Notes under the pieces: generated by a model
Told to the model about the DNA's origin: nothing
The model's database searches: none
The model's input: the letters and a program-made list of their open reading frames with translations, nothing else
Assembly (NCBI GenBank): GCA_029204225.1
Contig: CM055113.1
Coordinates: 2,374,081 to 2,438,080, forward strand
DNA: 64,000 nt
Direction of reading: 5' to 3'
Source of the DNA: Diphasiastrum complanatum
Taxonomy: Eukaryota > Streptophyta > Lycopodiopsida > Lycopodiales > Lycopodiaceae
Shown: one piece after another, positions 11,095-23,340 of the stretch
Layout: each line of letters begins with the position of its first letter
Numbering within the stretch: the stretch's first letter is position 1
Translations under genes and position numbers: made by a program

Positions 11095-14000
11095 ACATAG
11101 AGTCCTTTGGAGTTCTCAACATCACGACCACAAATCAGATTGTTGGATACATCTCCCAAACATATGACTTTGGAAGGTATAAATCTATAAAATGCTAGCA
11201 GATAGATAGTCATCCAATTTTTTCACTTGGATGCATTGTAAGCCTATATTGATTATGAAAGCTCTTATTGTGGATCTCCGTGAAAGGACAGGGACCTGAT
11301 AAGAGTTTCTGCCATATACCTAGGGCTACTATGAGGGGTGGTATTTCCAAGTTTGTTGATACTTTTATTGTTGTACATGAATAAAAAACTATGTTATATC
11401 AAAGCATAACTAAGCTTTTTAATACATCTTATAAGAGTTCTTTCAGGAATGTTCTCCGAGTTGTTGTAACGTATATGCTGGTGAGTTATTGAAGTTGGAG
11501 ATAATGTGCAAAGGTAGGGAATATATCTCAACATCTTTGGTCAAGCACTTGCCATAAAGATAAGTATAGCCATTAGGGAGCTAAAATGCTTGATGAAAAC
11601 AAATATTGAGTAGAAAATGTTCAATGATTGTAGCTTCATCTTGTGATTGGCCTTTAGTCCTATATTGAGGTGGCTCTTTGGCCTTCCTACTAAATGAGAG
11701 TAATTGTCCACTACTTACAAGGTGATGCCTAAGTTGTAGTAGTTGCTTCCTTAAATTATAGCTAGACTTTAGTGTAAGCTAATGTTTCCAAATTTATGGA
11801 CTCAAAAAGCCAAACAAAATCTTGATTCATATGGGAATTGTAAGTTCGAATAAATTTTTATCAACTGCAAAAAAATAATAAGCTCAAACAAGGTGATTTT
11901 TCTTTCGTTGGTTTGAGTTGTTTCTACTTCACGCATTTTTTAAGATTTGTTTTGGGCATTTTACCAACATTAAAACATGAAACGCAATGAATCTTTTAGG
12001 AATAAAGAGCTAGTTTTGGTGCTTTTGTTATGATAAATGTAGTTTCACCCTAAATTCTAAACTAGTAATAGTTAGTTTGCGGATGTCCACCCACATTCAA
12101 GTCCTCATATTAGCTAGTGAAAGTATGTCTAGTTTCAATAGGAACTAAGTGCTTGCTATTCCGGGTGGAAATTGGACCTTTTGCTCAAAAATTGAAGGCT
12201 TTTATATTTGTTGTAAGAAATTATAGGTGAAGATGATATATCCAAGCTACAAAAGTAAGTATGTACAAATCACACTTTGGATATTAAATTAGGCACTTCT
12301 GTGATTGATCATTGATCAGACACTTGTTGGCATCAAACTTCACTTTGAGTTTTTGATAAGCTATTGTCTCAATTGATAATGTGTTTTATTGTAGTCCAAG
12401 TACATAAAGTATGTTTGCAAGAATTTCAACCTTGCTATTAGACATTTCGGTGGGCACAGTGCATCCTTTACTTGACACATAAGCCACAGCTACTTGAACT
12501 TCCATCATTGATTCTTTAAAGATTTCATATTGCTACATATATCGAAGTGAAACTTGAAGTCGACATAGCCAACTTAAAATGACAATCGATGGATGGTAAG
12601 CTTTTGTACTAATCATTTTCAATATATTAGATACACAAGTTGCCCATGTATCTGAAGCTCAAACTTCAAAAGGAGTATGAGACATCTTGAGTGCACTATA
12701 TGATGTGAGGGACATGACTTCTAAGTTGAATCTCAAAAGGAAATTCGGGTCAACTATCAATGTTCAAGACACAATCATTGTGAAGCTTTCACACGTGTGA
12801 AGACCTACCCAACACCAACAATTATCTTCTAAGGTAATTTGTGATTGCACATAGATCTATCACATAGATTGCATCCTACAATATTCCTAGCTTGTTTCTA
12901 AGGCAAGAGTACAATTTCATGCATAATGAATCCACATTCAATTGGCACTCAAAGCAATCAAAGTACATGAACAATCTGAGTTTCCAACATGCTCTTAGAG
13001 AGAGAAAGTGAGTGAGCCCTCAAGTAGAGAGAGAATACAAGAAAAAACAACGTGTATCACATAGAACACAATAAATCCTTAAAATGGGGGCATCCCACAT
13101 GTGAATAATGCCATCAACAAGCAAAATGCAGTTGTAGTAACATCCCAATCCCCTATTCAAGACATGGACGAAGGAGCATTCAGTGATCAAAGATTGGAAA
13201 GCACAAGTCGATAATGCTTGGTTTCAATTTCACAATTTAACAATCGTAGATTATGAAAATTGTTACAAAGCAATCGCTCCATGTGAGGGTCAAAATCCAA
13301 TAGGATTATATTAAGATATTTGTAGCGAAGAAATAAACTTTCCAACATTGTTTTGTAAAACAATACAAATCCATAGACATAAAAAGAATGTGCAATAAGA
13401 AAAACAAAACCAAATGCAGGTCCTACTTTTCAAAACCACCCATGATAGAAACAAAAATACTGCATCCATTTGATGAAAATACAAGTATCCAAACAAAACA
13501 TTTTTATGAGCAAATATGTAGTAATGTGTACATAAGAATTGAAGAGATAATGGTAGACATAAAGGTAGAAGCCGCTACATGGATAACATCTATTGGACTC
13601 GATGAAAACGAGTACATGCAAGCGATATGAACAAGCATTCAAAAACCATTTTTAAAAGGCATTCAAAAGATATAGGCAAATCCTTTCAATCCTCAAATTA
13701 GCTATTTGTGGAATGCAAACATTGACATCCAATACATCCTAGATCCTTATTTGGCAGCAAGCTACTGCACATCATATTTGTCAAAAATCGACAATACCTT
13801 GACAAAAGCTTTCAAAGATGCTATGTCAAAATCAATTTTAAACAATACTGATACATCTTCTAAAGTTACAATACTTTTTGGCCATTTTTTGTTAGAAGTC
13901 ACTTTCAAACTTTTTTCTAATTTTATTCAAATAAGCTCAAATTCTATAATGTTCGATCAAGACTCGAGCCATTAAAACACTCTTTGAATATCCTTCGACA

Positions 14001-14599
14001 TCGTTCGAATTTTATTTGAAGTGTTTCGAATTTCATAATATTAGAATTTCTGTTAGATTCTGGTTGTGCAAACTTCTGTATTATTCTACAAAATGTTAAA
14101 AGTTTAAAGTATCTATGTAGACTACCAAAAACACAATGCAATTATGCAAGCCTATGTGAAAAGAACAAAGATTGTACCAAAAAAAAAGCAAACATTTTCT
14201 AGATCATCATTATTAATTAATATCCAACATCATTAACATTCATGATCGTTCAAATATTTAGCTTTTTAACCAATACCATTGGAGTTGAAGAACTATATGT
14301 GAAAGAACACTATAATTCTCATAAATGAAATGGACTGGCTATGCAACTTTGATTAATCTATGTGTAATAGAGTGTTGAGTACATTATCAATATGTTCAAA
14401 CTACTTTAGACCAAATACTGGTGGATTATTCTCCTACTAATCGACTAATCGACATTTTAATCTTCGTCCAACTTTTATTCCGACTTGCAGATTTCTTTGT
14501 GTTTTTACATAGTCTGCATAACTACTCTAAAACGGCTCACAGTGTCAGCATTTTCGGCATTTTCGTCTTTCATGATTTTCTCTCACTTTGGCTTGCTAG
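11095..14599. other. AT-rich intergenic sequence, nothing recognised
   Basis: This holds the primase 3' untranslated region and about 3 kb of AT-rich DNA. Open frames are short and carry no domain I recognise. A perfect palindrome, CTTCACACGTGTGAAG, lies near 12787-12802. Confidence 0.5.
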
Positions 14600-15187
14600 A
14601 TGCCTTAAATGTTAATAAAATGATGTTGGTGAAGACTCTCGCATTTTTTGCATGATAGTTTATGTTCATTTCTGCAGAGTGACAGTTTACGTTCAAATCT
14701 GCAGACAGACTGTTTACAACCAAAGCCACCGACTTGCATTAATTCATCAGCAAGTAATTTCTGAGAAGTCCTAATTGGATGGATGCCAGCACATCACAGC
14801 CAACTGGATGACGCATTTGACGACATAATTACTTAGTATAAATAACTGCTCATATTTCTACATTGCATGTAAGATTGAAGCATGATGATCAATTATCAAG
14901 TACTGAATAATTAGCATTCTCTCTCAAGCCTGCGAGCTTGAACACTCTTGAGCATTCTAGCTCAGTTCTTTAGGGTTGATTAGAGATTGCTATTGCGCTT
15001 ACTGCTTATCAGTAGTTGCGTTTACTTCAGACTTAGTTTTAGTCGTTCAAAGATAGCTTAGAGTACGCGGCTTCGATTTGCAACTTCTTGTACTCATTTA
15101 CTTCTGTTTCACTTTCATACTGAATCAATACTGTTTTCTTATTGCGTTCAGGTTCGTCTCAGAATGTATGCATTTCTGTAGTTCTTC
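14600..15187 (+). mobile_element. Possible LTR or leader of the adjoining gypsy fragment
   Basis: A TATA-like box (AGTATAAATAACTG, near 14836) is followed by about 300 bp of T-rich leader-like sequence that runs straight into a gypsy coding fragment. No second copy of this sequence is in the window, so LTR identity is an inference from promoter-like content and position. Confidence 0.3.
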
Positions 15188-15899
15188 GTGACTAATTATT
15201 TGTCTGATAATTCCTCCACATGGGTGGTGAACCCTAAACCCAAAGCTGATGACACTTCTTCCACAATGGACCATAACATTGATCGTCCAAAAGCTTCAAT
15301 GGGTGTCCATTATGATTCACAAATAGATACCATGTTGTGGACGGATGCATTGGCAACTATTGACTGTATGGCTGGGCATACATGTCATCCAGATCCAACT
15401 TCAGATTCAGAACCCAACGAATCACCACCGAGAGGATTCACTCTTGACACGCCTATCTCATATGGGGTGAGCCGAGCTGACAGATGAGCAGATCCTACAC
15501 CACATGGATTCTACGCGTCATGGAGTTCAACGAATACCAGCTCAACCACCTCAGAAATCTCAATATGCTAAAGTCTCCAAGATGCCACCACCGAAAGCAC
15601 TTGTACCAAAGAAAAATCAACAAAAGCAAAGATACAATCAGGTGATCAAGTGGAGCGATTTACCCGAAGAGGCTATAGCAACAGTGGATGAAGACATTCG
15701 GAACCATGTGACAAATGTCAAAGAACCTCAACAGAAGACAACGAGCAAAGAAGCAGCAACAACCAACAACAATATACAAGGCAAGAAGAAAGTTGCTGAA
15801 TCGCATGCTCAAGAGTCATCCGACCAAGCTTCGACATCAGCTTTAGGAATGTCAGAAGCAATGCACATTGATTCTCGACGGATACACTATCTAGAGTAG
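15188..15899 (+). pseudogene. Ty3/gypsy protease-RT linker fragment
   Basis: Two frames (15188-15487 and 15504-15899) resemble the linker between protease and reverse transcriptase in the 7-kb gypsy element at 42536-49558. Shared landmarks are LATIDCMAGHTC against LATIDCTAGYMC, the LDTPI word, ADEQILHHM against TDEQILNHM, and YNQVIKWSDLPE against YNTVLKWENPP. A frameshift near 15487 separates the halves. Gag, protease core and RT are missing. This fragment is useful because it gives the uninverted order of a segment that is rearranged in the 7-kb element. Confidence 0.65.
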
Positions 15900-17244
15900 A
15901 TTTTGTGTTACAGACTTACACACTAACATTCCTATCATACTAAAGAGATGGTACCCAAATTACATGGTCATGCTGATGCGAACATTAGTGGGGTTATCTA
16001 CCTCCATGACTATATTTCCACAAGCCACTTGGTAAATTGATCATGTGTTGAAGTTGAAAGAAGTGAGGTAGATTCTAGACATTAGGGACACATATTTTCA
16101 TTTATTTGTGTGACTAAGAGGATGAGATTTCTAGAAATGAGAAGCCTTTTTCTATCCCATTTCAACAAGAGGATGTTGAAAAAAAATCCAAATTTTCTTA
16201 TCATTCTCCGTGCATCTATTTGCATAGTTTATGCTAGGATTCCAAGTCAACTACATTGAAACCAAGATGCTAGATTTGATGAGAATATAGGAGGATGCAA
16301 GATTGATAGGGTTTGTTCACTGAAGTCCTTGAATACATGCACCCAATGAGTTAATTACGGAGTCTAGATAGCTAATACTTCTCCTATCACATGGTCAATA
16401 TGTGGCCATATAAGGGCAAGTGTTGGAAATGTTGGGATCATAGGATCGTGTCGTCCTTGCAAGCATGCGCTCACTCTCTATGAGGCCCCTTTACATAAGT
16501 ACAAGATGTCATGTATCTTAACAAGAAGATAGGTCTTCTATTCATTTGAGACTTAAAAATTTGATCATTATCTTAGATAATGCAAGTCATGTGAACTTGT
16601 AGATTTATGATCTATATGTTCATTGCATACTTAGACATATCTTACTCATGATGTCTAGAATGGGTAAACCTATAGCTATCCATCAACATCATGGCTTATT
16701 TTAGACATTCAAAAAATTGTTCGTAAAGATCAAAAAATTATTTTTATGCTCAATAACAAATATCTATATCTTAAATGACAAATGAAAATATGTTTTGAAC
16801 TTCTCTAAATATCCATCAAGACCAACATCCACAAGAAAGTGACTTAAGGTGCTATCAAATTTGTCTTCAGAGAATGAGGCCAAGATAGGCAGGGTTCAAT
16901 GGAGCGATATATCTACAAAAACATGTCTAAATGATTCATTTGCATTTTTTTCGCTCCATTGCACACATAGAGCATATCATGTATCAAGCACCTTCAGACA
17001 TCACAACCATGCAAAGTATTGATTTTCTTCAAAAAATTGATATAAGTGGCAACAACTTGTCACCCACATATCGCTAATGCACATGACAATAACTATATAT
17101 TATTGTTATTAAGCCACACCATCTCACAACGATACTCCATTTTCTAATGGTACCCACTAAACATGATAGCTTGTTTTGCAAGTTTTGTACGTCCTCCTTG
17201 ATCTCCTTGTGACTGGCAAGGTCTGGAGGTTCAAAAAAATCATG
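15900..17244. other. Unassigned AT-rich sequence
   Basis: No gene, long frame or clear repeat is visible. It lies between a gypsy fragment and a copia element and may be decayed transposon DNA. Confidence 0.45.
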
Positions 17245-17412
17245 GAGACCTATACGTCCCTAGCTCAGAAGATATCTCACAACTCTAGTAAGAGCCTTCC
17301 AATGTGTTACACCAGAGTTAGTCATAAACTGACTGAGAGAGCTGACTGCAAAAGCTATGTCTGGCCAGATCATGGCATGCATAAGAGATCCTATAATAGA
17401 ATGGTAAGGATA

Positions 17413-17417
17413 CTCAT
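17413..17417. repeat. Left target-site duplication (CTCAT) of the 17418-19666 element
   Basis: CTCAT here and CTCAC at 19667-19671 flank the element. The 4/5 match fits an aged 5-bp duplication. Confidence 0.6.
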
Positions 17418-19666
17418 TGTAGTGGGTTTCTTTCCTTCCCTAATATCTAATCAATCTAGCATCAAAGAAACGAAGTTAGTTGTCATACATAGATTCGTTC
17501 CCATGAGAGCGATAGTATAGCTCAGATTTTTACATGAATGGAGGATTCACGTCTAGCTCTAACATCCATTAACCCTACGATCCATTAACACTACACCCAT
17601 TAACCCTACGATCAATTAACACTACGCATCCACAACAAAGATAGCTTACTCTTTCTCTCTCTCCCTTTCTCTCTCATAAAAAGTATAATAACATACAATC
17701 CCAATAACAATCAGCCAACAATTAGCAAAATCCAAAGAAAGCATGAGAGATGGAGGAAAAGTGATAGAGAGCAAGGACATTCATCAATCCATTTCTGAAG
17801 AGAACCAATCTGCTTTATTGAAATGAGAAAATGAACATGTGTAGGAACTCGCGTTGGTCCCTTTTTATGGTAGAGAGGAGGACCCTAGCCTCTGAATCCT
17901 GTTGGTCCATTTCTACCTCTCTAATTATTCAAATTTAAAATAGAGTGGGAACCATCCAAATTGGAGGGAAATCCAACTTTATTCACTAGCTTGACATTTA
18001 GGCCCTGTGACATTAAAAGTCCCGCAAAAAAGGCCTAAAGTCCTTCTATTGACTTTCTAATTAATCAAATTACTATGTGATCATCGGGTTGGACTTACAC
18101 ACGCAGGGTGCCAAATCCCTCTCACTTTTTAGGGTTAGGGTTGTCTTGAGATCCGCAAACCCTCCAACAGTATCCCCCACCAAAACTGGTGGCAGTCCCA
18201 CAACACCTGCCTCGAAGCTTGAATGCAAATTTTTAATAATAGCCATATGGGTCCGGTGGCCATTCATGATAACCTTGTTCATTGCCAAATGGGTAGTCGA
18301 CACATTCCAAAAAAAGATCCCAAGATAATGCTTGTTGATGTTGATCCTTGTAGATAGGTGCACCTGCTAGTAATGACATTGTTTTGAAGCTAATGACAAG
18401 GTCACAATTTTTTTTTTTTGACATTTTCAAAAATTTGTAACTTCCTGAATAATTAATGAAATAAGAAAAAAATTATACCTCTAGAAAGCCCTTTCAATGC
18501 TCTACAACTCTAGCTGTTCAGATGGAATTATAGAAAATAGAAGCTAGGGTGAAAAACGAATCAAATAGGGAAAAAAAAATACAAAAATCTGGAAGTTTTT
18601 GGTTTTTGACAAGTTTACAAAATTTTGTCGCCAATTTCAAAAATTTGTAACTTGCTCAATACTAAATGAAATTAAAAAAAAATTAATTTGAAAGAAAGCC
18701 TTTCAATGCTCTACAATCGTAGCTGTTCAGATTGAATTACAAAGAATAGAAAATAGGGCGGAATTTGAATAAAAAAGAAGCAAAAAATTAAAAAATAGAA
18801 TTTTTGGTTTTTGACAAGTTTACAAAGTTTTGTCGCCAATTTCAAAAATTTGTACCTCGTCTAATAACGGAATTAAAAAAAATAAAATAAAAAAAAGCCC
18901 TTTCAATGCTCTACAATCGCAGCTGTTCAGATTGAATTACAAAGAATAGAAAATAGGGCAAAAATTGAATAAAAAAGAAACAAAAAATTAAAAAATAACA
19001 TAACTCTCACAAATCACATCCATAATGCAAAGCTAACCCTAGCATGCCAAGACCAAGATGCCTAAATGCAAGCTAACCATTAACACTACTCCATTAACAC
19101 TACGATCCACTAACACTACTTCAGTGAAGGAAAAACTTACTTTTCTCTTTCTCTCCCTCTTCTCTCTCACAAAAAGTATAATAAAGATAAATCCCAACAA
19201 CTAACAAATCCAACAATTGATAAATCCAAAGAAAGCATGAGAGACAGAGGAGGAAAGAAGAAGAGCAAGGACATTCCACATCCACTTCACAAGGGAACAA
19301 ATCTGCTTGTATTAAAGAAAAGATGGAACACGTGTAGGAACTCGAGTTGGTCCCTTTTTATAGTAGAGAGGAGAACCCTAGTCTCTGAATCCTATTGGTC
19401 CATTTCTGTCTCCTTAATTATTCAAATTCAAAAAAGAGTGGGAACCATCCAAATTGGAGGGAAACCATACTTTATTTACTAACTTGACATTTAGGCCCTA
19501 CGAAATTAAAAGTCCCGCAAAAAAGGCCTAAAGTCCTTTTATTGACTTTCTAATTAATCAAATCACTATGTGATCATCGGGTTGGACTTACACATGCAAG
19601 GTGCCAAATCCCTCTCACTTATTAACTAGGGTTAGGGTTGCCTTGGGACCCACAAACCCTCAAACA
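17418..19666 (-). mobile_element. Short, non-coding Ty3/gypsy-family LTR element
   Basis: Two LTRs in minus orientation (17418-18169 and about 19070-19666) belong to the same family as the LTRs of the 7-kb gypsy element: both start TGTT[GT]GAGGGTTTG and share most of their length. The internal part (18170-19069, about 900 bp) begins with the complement of the polypurine tract seen at 48781-48797 and otherwise holds three tandem repeats of about 200 bp. No gag or pol remains. The right-hand LTR has lost its inner 150 bp or so. It inserted into the copia RT gene, as shown by flanking CTCAT/CTCAC and the resumed copia reading frame. Confidence 0.85.
18416..19005. repeat. Three tandem copies of a ~200-bp AT-rich unit
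   Basis: Each unit carries CAATTTCAAAAATTTGTA (or a variant), CCTTTCAATGCTCTACAA, AGCTGTTCAGAT and AATAGAAAATAGGGC-like words, with units near 18416, 18620 and 18825. Divergence among units is modest, so the array arose by local duplication inside the element. Confidence 0.9.
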
Positions 19667-20430
19667 CTCACGCATCTGTTGCTTCTCATGAATTGCTTGA
19701 GGACACTGGTCCTTTGACAATTTGAGATCTGGTTCCATTGGTGAGAGAGCTAACTTGCAATTAATCAGATGATATCTGACTAACATCTTCTGATTCGCCG
19801 TTGATGAGTTGTTCATCGAGAGTAGATGAGCTTGGTCCTTCAAGAGGAATAGTCGACTGAGGAACTGTAAAGTTCAATATGTCAGGAGAATAGGTCGGCT
19901 ACATGGGCACTGCCTTTTTCTTTGAGGTCTTGAAACTGATCTTCAATGAAGATGACATCCCGACTAGTGAATATCTTCGACTCGATAGGATCGAACAACT
20001 TATATGCTTGATCTGAAGTAGTGTAGCTGATGAAAATACATTTGATACTCTGGAAGTCGAGCTTCTTCCTAAGATCATGAGGAATCTACGCAAAAGCTAT
20101 ACATCCAAAAACTCATAAGTTTGATTGAGAAGGTTTGGTACCTGTCCAAACTTCAAATGGTATTTTGTCTGAGAGACCTTTAGTTGGACATCTGTCCTGA
20201 ATATAGGTTGCTGTTGAAACAACTTCAGTCCAGAAGGACTTCGGAAGTGTCGCATGTGATAACATGCACTTTGCCGATCCAACTAAGGTTTTGTTCTTTC
20301 TCTCAACAAGACCATTTGACTGAGGTGAATATGAGGTAATGTATTGTTGCTCAATGCCGTTGTTAAGACAATACTCCTTGAATTCAATGGAGATGCATTC
20401 TCCCCCATTATCTGACCACAGTGCTTTGAT

Positions 20431-21534
20431 TCATTTTCTAGTTTGATTCTCAACATGCTTTTTGAATTGTCTGAATTTGATGAAAGCCTCTATTTTCTGT
20501 TTAATGAGATAAACAGTTGTTCTTCTGGAGAATTCGTCAATAAAGGTAATGAAATACTTTGCATCTAACAATGAAGGAGTTTGCATAGGTCCACATATAT
20601 CTATATGAACAACATCTAATAGACCTTTTGCTGCATGCCTATAGCTCGATCTAAAAGGAATCTTAGTCTGCTTTCCAAAGATGCAGCTATGACAGACAAA
20701 GAGATCAACCTTGCCACAAGGATAGTCGAGATAAAAAACTAGGGATTGTCTGGACATGTTCAAAACAGATGCATAATTCAAGTGTCCTAAGCAATGATGC
20801 CATAGTAATCCTTTATTGACAAGAACAGAGGTTTTCAAGGCTTGACTAGAATCGGAATAACAATGTGCCAATCTATATAAGTATCCCTGCGCAAAGATCT
20901 TATTACTCCTATCAATAATTTTGCATTGGTCAGATTTGAATGCTACCTTATGACCTAAATATGTAATTCTACTTACTAATAACAGATTTGTAGAGAGTTT
21001 AGGAACATATAAAACCTTTGATAGTAGTTTGAACTGATCGTGCTGGAATCGCAATCTTACAGTACCTTCACCTTGAATAGTGTGAGTACTATTGTCACCA
21101 AGATGAACAAATTTCTTCATGCTGTAAGGCATGTAGGAGTTGAAAATCTCACGTTGATTGGTCATGTGTTGAGTTGCTCCAGAATCCAGAAACCATGAAT
21201 CATCCAAAAATGCACTTTGGTCTTTGACCATAAATGCGCCTTTGTCAACTTCGACCTGGGGAGATGATGAAATTGTGTTTGCTTGTTGATCAGGTTGCTT
21301 GGCTGCATTCTTCGCTTTGAGAATTCGACAATCCTGGATCAAATGGTTATTGCGCTTGCAATACCTGCTTCTTCTTTGACTATAAATTTGATGATTGTCC
21401 CTGACTTTGAGTCGGCTTTTGATTTGTTGCAGCCTTCTTGGAGCTTTTCTGCTAACAACAATACTTTCTGATTGTGAACGATCTGCTTGAAGAGAGCGTA
21501 AGAAGCGTCGTGTAATAACACTCAACTCCTTCAC
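20431..21534 (-). pseudogene. Copia gag end, protease and integrase ORF (367 residues)
   Basis: In order: a basic segment with a partial zinc knuckle (YCKRNNHLIQDCRI, first Cys lost), the aspartic protease site WFLDSGATQHMT, the pre-integrase zinc domain (LWHHCLGHLNYASVL, then CHSCIFGKQ), and the start of the integrase core (HIDICGPMQTPS, with its first Asp). After the stop the same frame continues with SDNGGE, carrying the second catalytic Asp, so the stop is a late mutation. A lone ORF of this size is the best preserved piece of the split element. Confidence 0.85.
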
Positions 21535-21644
21535 AATTCACAATGTTGATTCAGGACTTGAAAAGAGATGTATGAACAGCTGATTTATACTAAGTGTTTA
21601 GGTTGTCAAATGTGAGGATAATCCCTCCCTGCGGAGTGTAGGTT

Positions 21645-21765
21645 TTTAGATTCCGACATCCGTCGAATTCTGACGTCCACATCGGATTACACGTATTTCT
21701 TTTTTTTTTTTTGGAAAAACTATGCCGGGTCATATCCACGTTTGAATGTCGGAATCTGACATGTC
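21645..21765. repeat. Small foldback with GATTCCGACAT / ATGTCGGAATC ends
   Basis: The 11-bp inverted words lie near 21650 and 21747, with a T-run between them. MITE-like in size; no target duplication was recognised. Confidence 0.5.
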
Positions 21766-22401
21766 GGATCAAAAGGGTCCCCAAGGGGTGGGCCAAACTT
21801 GGCTTGCCTCCTCATGCTATATATGAGCGTGCATGACGAAGATGTTACAAGGAAGTAGCCCTCTACAATTAGGTCACTATTATATTGCCCCAAACTTGGT
21901 TCGCTTCCTTAGTGGCTATGTATGGTAGCACATGCTATGAGGTAGTAGCCCTATGCAATAGCCTCCCTACTACTACGTGTCGGCAATGATGCGTCAGGCT
22001 ACAACTTGTAGCACCTCCCCACATCGATTAACATGTACAATAAGCTGAAGAGAAGGATCTGCATAAACAAAAATCTTGATTCTGAATTAAAAGGGCCCAC
22101 AATGTTCCTTGCTTGCGAGATATGGAGTTGGATCTTTCAAGCAGGGAGCGTGGCGACAAAAAGGCATTGCTTGAGCCCTTGCAATACACTACACTCTGAG
22201 GGTCGCATACTGTCTCGCCCCATGGATGATAATCATGCTCCTTCGCACATGTTAGACATGACCAAAAACTTTAATCGATCGGGGATTGACTCAAATTTAG
22301 ATCAAAGGACAATATTTTTATGGAAAGCTAAAAAAATAGAAGGGAAGGTGGGGGTTGTTAAGAGTCAAAATCCGGGGTGGACATGGCTTATTTACCACGC
22401 A
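21766..22401. other. Upstream region of the SAM synthetase gene, no gene seen
   Basis: An open frame at 22033-22455 has no recognisable domain and runs into the promoter, so I do not treat it as a gene. TAGCCCTCTACAATTAGG-like words repeat loosely at 21855-21960. Confidence 0.4.
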
Positions 22402-22513
22402 TTTTTATACCCCATTGACAGGCCTCTATTTCTCCTACCTACCTGTCTCGCCTAACTCCTCGCCTTAAAAGGTCACGTCGCGCACCAAAATGACCGGTCA
22501 GCTCATGGGCCCA
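22402..22513 (+). promoter_or_regulatory. Probable core promoter of the SAM synthetase gene
   Basis: A TATA-like box (ATTTTTATACCCC, 22401-22413) precedes a pyrimidine-rich stretch and a TGGGCCCA site II-type element (22506-22513) shared with the duplicate at 23-30. The transcription start is not determinable by eye; about 30 bp after the TATA-like box would be usual. Confidence 0.4.
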
Positions 22514-22701
22514 CCAATTTTGGCAGGCGCGTGAGCCCGCTCTCTTCACGCTCGTTTCTTCTTTAAAGAGCTCCTGTCTTCTGCCTTCCAACCATCATCG
22601 CTCCATTCTCGTTCCCGAAGGCTTGCTGCAGCAGAGGAGATCAGTGGAGTGGGAGCTCTCGACCATATCCGTGCTTCGCAGATCTGCTCGGCCTCTTCAA
22701 G

Positions 22702-23340
22702 GTATGGCTCTTTATGTCTAATCTTTTTGAAGATATTTCCTGAGGTCGTTTTAGAAGTTTTGAGATCTGAGCAGCGGCTTTTCTGGAGATATTTTCGTTC
22801 CTGGCTTTGCTTTGAGGTCAGTTTTTGGTGATTCATCCAGTAGATGCATGAGTTGTTTTGCATCTTATTATTGCTCGGCTTCTATCGCGCGACTTTGTGT
22901 CAAATTTTGTTGATATTATTTCTTGAGGCCGTTTATTATGTATTTTTTTGTTCCTGGCTTTGCTTTGAGGTCAGATCTTGGCGATTTGTTCAGTAGATGC
23001 ATTATTCGAACTTTTTTCATTTTACCTAGTGCTCGGCTTGTATTACGCCCATTGAAGGTATGGCTCTTTTGTCAAATCTTAGTATGATAATTCATGAGGT
23101 CGTTCTAAAAGTTTTTGAGATCTTATCAGCCGGGTTTTTTGGATACATTTTTGTACCCGGCTTTGTTTTGAGTTCTGTCAAATCTTGTTGATGGTATTTG
23201 GTGAGGTTAAGCTTTTGAGATCTGCGGGGGGTATCCTTGGATATATTTTGTTCCTGGCTCTGATTTTGACAATGCATTCAGTAAATGCATGATATGAACT
23301 TCTTGTATCTTACTGTTGGTTTATGAATAATACTTGTTTG
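22702..23340. repeat. Four degenerate tandem units in the SAM synthetase leader intron
   Basis: Units of about 120-185 bp begin near 22702, 22885, 23056 and 23176. Recurring words are GTCAAATCTTGTTGAT, TTTTGAGATCTG (22758, 23113 and 23213; worn away in unit 2), GTTCCTGGCTTTGCTTTGAG, and CAGTAGATGCAT. The duplicate leader at 186-480 holds only about one and a half units, so unit number explains much of the length difference between the copies. Confidence 0.85.

Larger units (their letters stand above)
17245..21590 (-). mobile_element. Old Ty1/copia element, split by a younger LTR element
   Basis: On the minus strand, from right to left: the end of gag with a zinc-knuckle remnant, protease and integrase (21534-20431), the rest of integrase with stops (to about 19860), the end of RT (19860-19667), then, beyond the inserted element 17418-19666, the RT-RNase H junction (17417-17245) with YPYHSIIGSLMHAM and VTHWKALTRVVRYL. 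The frame before the insertion (KQQMRE) resumes after it at YPYHSIIG, as in the second copia element at 28528-33051 (EEMKRYPFQSIIVSL). Most of RT, including its YVDD box, and RNase H are deleted. No LTR of its own was found. Confidence 0.8.

Noticed and set aside
22033-22455. 140-residue ORF upstream of SAM synthetase as a gene
   Set aside because: No domain, low-complexity composition, and it runs into the probable core promoter.
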